Origin: Neckera pumila
Taxonomy: Eukaryota > Streptophyta > Bryopsida > Hypnales > Neckeraceae
Reading direction: 5' to 3'
Assembly: GCA_963969595.1 (NCBI GenBank)
Contig: OZ018416.1
Location: forward strand, 6,216,065 to 6,280,064
Length of the DNA stretch: 64,000 nt
The translations under genes were made by a program, and so were the position numbers. Shown one piece after another: positions 62,210 to 64,000 of this stretch. The notes under the pieces were generated by a model, which had not been told where the DNA came from, ran no database searches, and saw nothing but the letters and a program-made list of their open reading frames with translations. Position 1 is the first letter of the stretch. Each line of letters opens with the position of its first letter.

Positions 62210-62405
62210 GAAACTCATGTGGTGTTCCCGGTGTTCATTCCCGGTGTATTCCCGGTGAGTCCCACTTTTCCCTGTGTATATGTAGTATCAACATGTGTCC
62301 AAAATAACTATAAATAGTAAAATTTTTACAGGTGTTAGAATTTAAAGTTTGGTGGGAAAAGTGGGACTCACCGGAAATGAACACCAGGAACGTGATATGA
62401 GTTTC
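62210..62405. mobile_element. Inverted-repeat MITE with GAAACTCAT termini
   Basis: The left arm 62210-62272 and right arm 62353-62405 are inverted: 'gtgttcccggtgttcattcc' against the mirrored 'gaaatgaacaccaggaac', and 'gagtcccacttttccc' against 'gggaaaagtgggactc'. The left arm has an extra 11-bp copy of 'tattcccggtg'. The centre is AT-rich. No target duplication was resolved. Confidence 0.7.
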
Positions 62406-62634
62406 CTATGTCAGACTGAAATCATAACACCCTTCGCTTCGTGTGTGCGAGATCGCCGGGGTCCCAACTCACGAGCCAATAGCGCAGTACTAGCTGGGAT
62501 CGATCGTTATCGGATGAGAGTCGAGATCGCTCTCAGGATCCATAAGCTAGCTACTGTTGTCCAGAGAAAGTAAGTATCGGACGTAAGGGAGCTGTACCGA
62601 CTAGAACCTAGACTAGGGGAGGCAAGTCAGGCAA

Positions 62635-63030
62635 CCCATTCCCGACTACTCTCCCATTCTGACTATGTAGCCCACTCTCTTTTGGTGAAGGAGCAGATGA
62701 GCAAGTATTAATTATGGCGTGGTTTCCGGCGCAATTGTGGCGCATTTTGATTGGCTACAAGATTCTCAATATTGCAACCAACCCTTGGTGGATTTCGCAA
62801 CCAGCCTTTGTTTGGAAATAGGAAAGTCTATATGATTGACAAAGAATGGGTCGAATAGAATCTTCAACTAAAAAATTCATATATAGTAAATGCCTTTTGA
62901 GGAATAGAAATCTAGAAAATTACGGAAACCTTCCTAACTCTATTTCTGCACACAAGTTAATTTTCCCACTGAAGAAACCTGCCTTGCAGACATGTCTAAT
63001 TCCTTAAGTGATTGGAAATGGGTTGCCTTC
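62635..63030 (+). repeat. Dispersed repeat family R1, copy 3
   Basis: Third copy of the family at 42960-43235 and 57480-57880. Same order of landmarks: 'cccattcccgac', 'gtggcgcattttgattggct', 'ctcaatattgcaaccaaccc', 'ggaaataggaa', 'agaatcttcaa' and 'cttgca'. Confidence 0.7.
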
Positions 63031-63539
63031 CCTAATGGTCACTGCAACCTCATCCAAATAGAGCATTGCCACCCACTAGGAAGCTCAATCCCTGACCTGG
63101 GCTTGGACGTGGCCGGTGAGGAAAAAATGGTCCACTGGGGACCCAGAGAGGGACAAAAAAAGGATGGTCACGCCAAATTGGACCCTCCACACTACAGGAC
63201 ACTGTGCTCGGGAAATGATTGACTAAGAAGTAAATTTTTTATCAATGTGTGTTTACTCCTCTTCTGTATTGCTTCTTGTTGGGTTTTGTGTATTTTTGTA
63301 TGTTTTATTTTATTTTGTATGTACTTTGCTAATGACAAATTTCAGTTCTTGTATTGAATTTTGATAAAAAGGACCATTGTCCCTAAAATCATCAAATTTT
63401 ATCAAAATTCATAGGTTCCTCTGAGCTCAATTTTTGTTGATTCTAATTCAATATCAAAAGGACAAATGAGTTGAGGTCTACCTCAAATCTACTTCAATAG
63501 ATTTTTTTTCCTTTCTACTTCAAACAAAATTTAATATGC

Positions 63540-64000
63540 AAAGTAAAAGTGTGCTTGAGATAGACCTCAAGCACACCTCAAGCACACTTTGGTTATTATT
63601 TAACTTTTTAATAGAATCTTAAAAGAAAAATTTCTAAAAATTTCTAAAAATTTCTAAAAATTTAAATGTGATAACAAAAGTGAAAGTGTGCTTGAGGTGC
63701 GCTTCAGGTAGACCTTAAGTACACCTCAAGCACAACTTCAAGCATACTTTTGGTTTTTTATTTTATTTTTATTTTTATTTAATTTGAGAATCAAAAGTGT
63801 GTTTAAGGTGTCCTTGTGGTAGACCTCCAACACACCTCCAACACACTTTTACTATTTTCATTGCATTTGAATTAAAAAATTAAATTTAAAAAAAAAAAAC
63901 TCCATTAAAAAATTAAAAAATAATCAAAGTGAACTTGAGGTGTGCTTGAGGGTGTGCTTGAGGTCTACCTCAAGTACCTCAAGCACACTTTTACTTTTTT
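63540..64000. repeat. Palindromic tandem repeat of GTGTGCTTGAGG-type units
   Basis: Repeated blocks of 'gtgtgcttgagg' and its reverse complement 'cctcaagcacac' alternate, often joined by 'tagacctc', and are separated by AT-rich spacers. Units occur near 63550, 63575, 63685, 63725, 63795, 63830, 63935 and 63965. The repeat runs off the end of the window, so its full extent is unknown. A nearby triplet of 'aaatttctaa' units (about 63630-63660) is also present. Confidence 0.7.

Noticed and set aside
62349..62573. 74-codon open frame ending near 62573
   Set aside because: Its first part is the arm of the inverted-repeat MITE at 62210-62405 and the rest shows no family resemblance.
63540..64000. 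CRISPR-like array
   Set aside because: Units alternate in orientation, spacers are AT-rich and irregular, and the DNA is plant nuclear in character.

Overview
The window looks like nuclear DNA from a land plant, most likely a seedless one (bryophyte, lycophyte or fern grade). Evidence: five multi-exon genes with ordinary GT-AG introns of roughly 90-660 bp, a plant-type trihelix transcription factor, a plant-type DUF676 lipase and IAH1/CPRD49-type GDSL esterase, and AT-rich intergenic DNA packed with MITEs and foldback elements. A long protein with Sfi1-like Trp repeats suggests a lineage that still builds centrioles or basal bodies. The species cannot be fixed from the sequence alone.

Layout. 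1-4728: AT-rich repeats, then the GC-richer leader of gene 1. 4729-13814 (+): 20-exon gene for a 1358-residue protein with coiled coils and Sfi1-like (centrin-binding type) Trp repeats. 14.7-33.5 kb: gene-poor repeat block with TTAA-flanked elements, several long foldback MITEs and decayed coding remnants. 34305-35820 (+): trihelix DNA-binding protein. 38283-41652 (+): DUF676 alpha/beta-hydrolase. 45954-48411 (-): SGNH/GDSL esterase. 49.1-53.5 kb: stacked and nested transposable elements. 55192-57043 (+): Kae1/OSGEP, the tRNA t6A synthase catalytic subunit. 57.1-64 kb: dispersed repeats, another TTAA element, a foldback element and a palindromic satellite-like end.

The genes do not form a pathway or cluster; they are independently transcribed. 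Exon models for all five close in frame across every junction (totals 4077, 972, 1359, 762 and 1020 nt).

The most notable non-genic signal is a family of non-autonomous elements with termini close to TTAACCCCTAAAGGACC, flanked by TTAA at both ends. One copy has inserted into the arm of another foldback copy. The opposite arm preserves the uninterrupted site with a single TTAA, so the target-site duplication can be read directly. That is the piggyBac signature, which is rarely discussed for land plants. No transposase was seen in the window.
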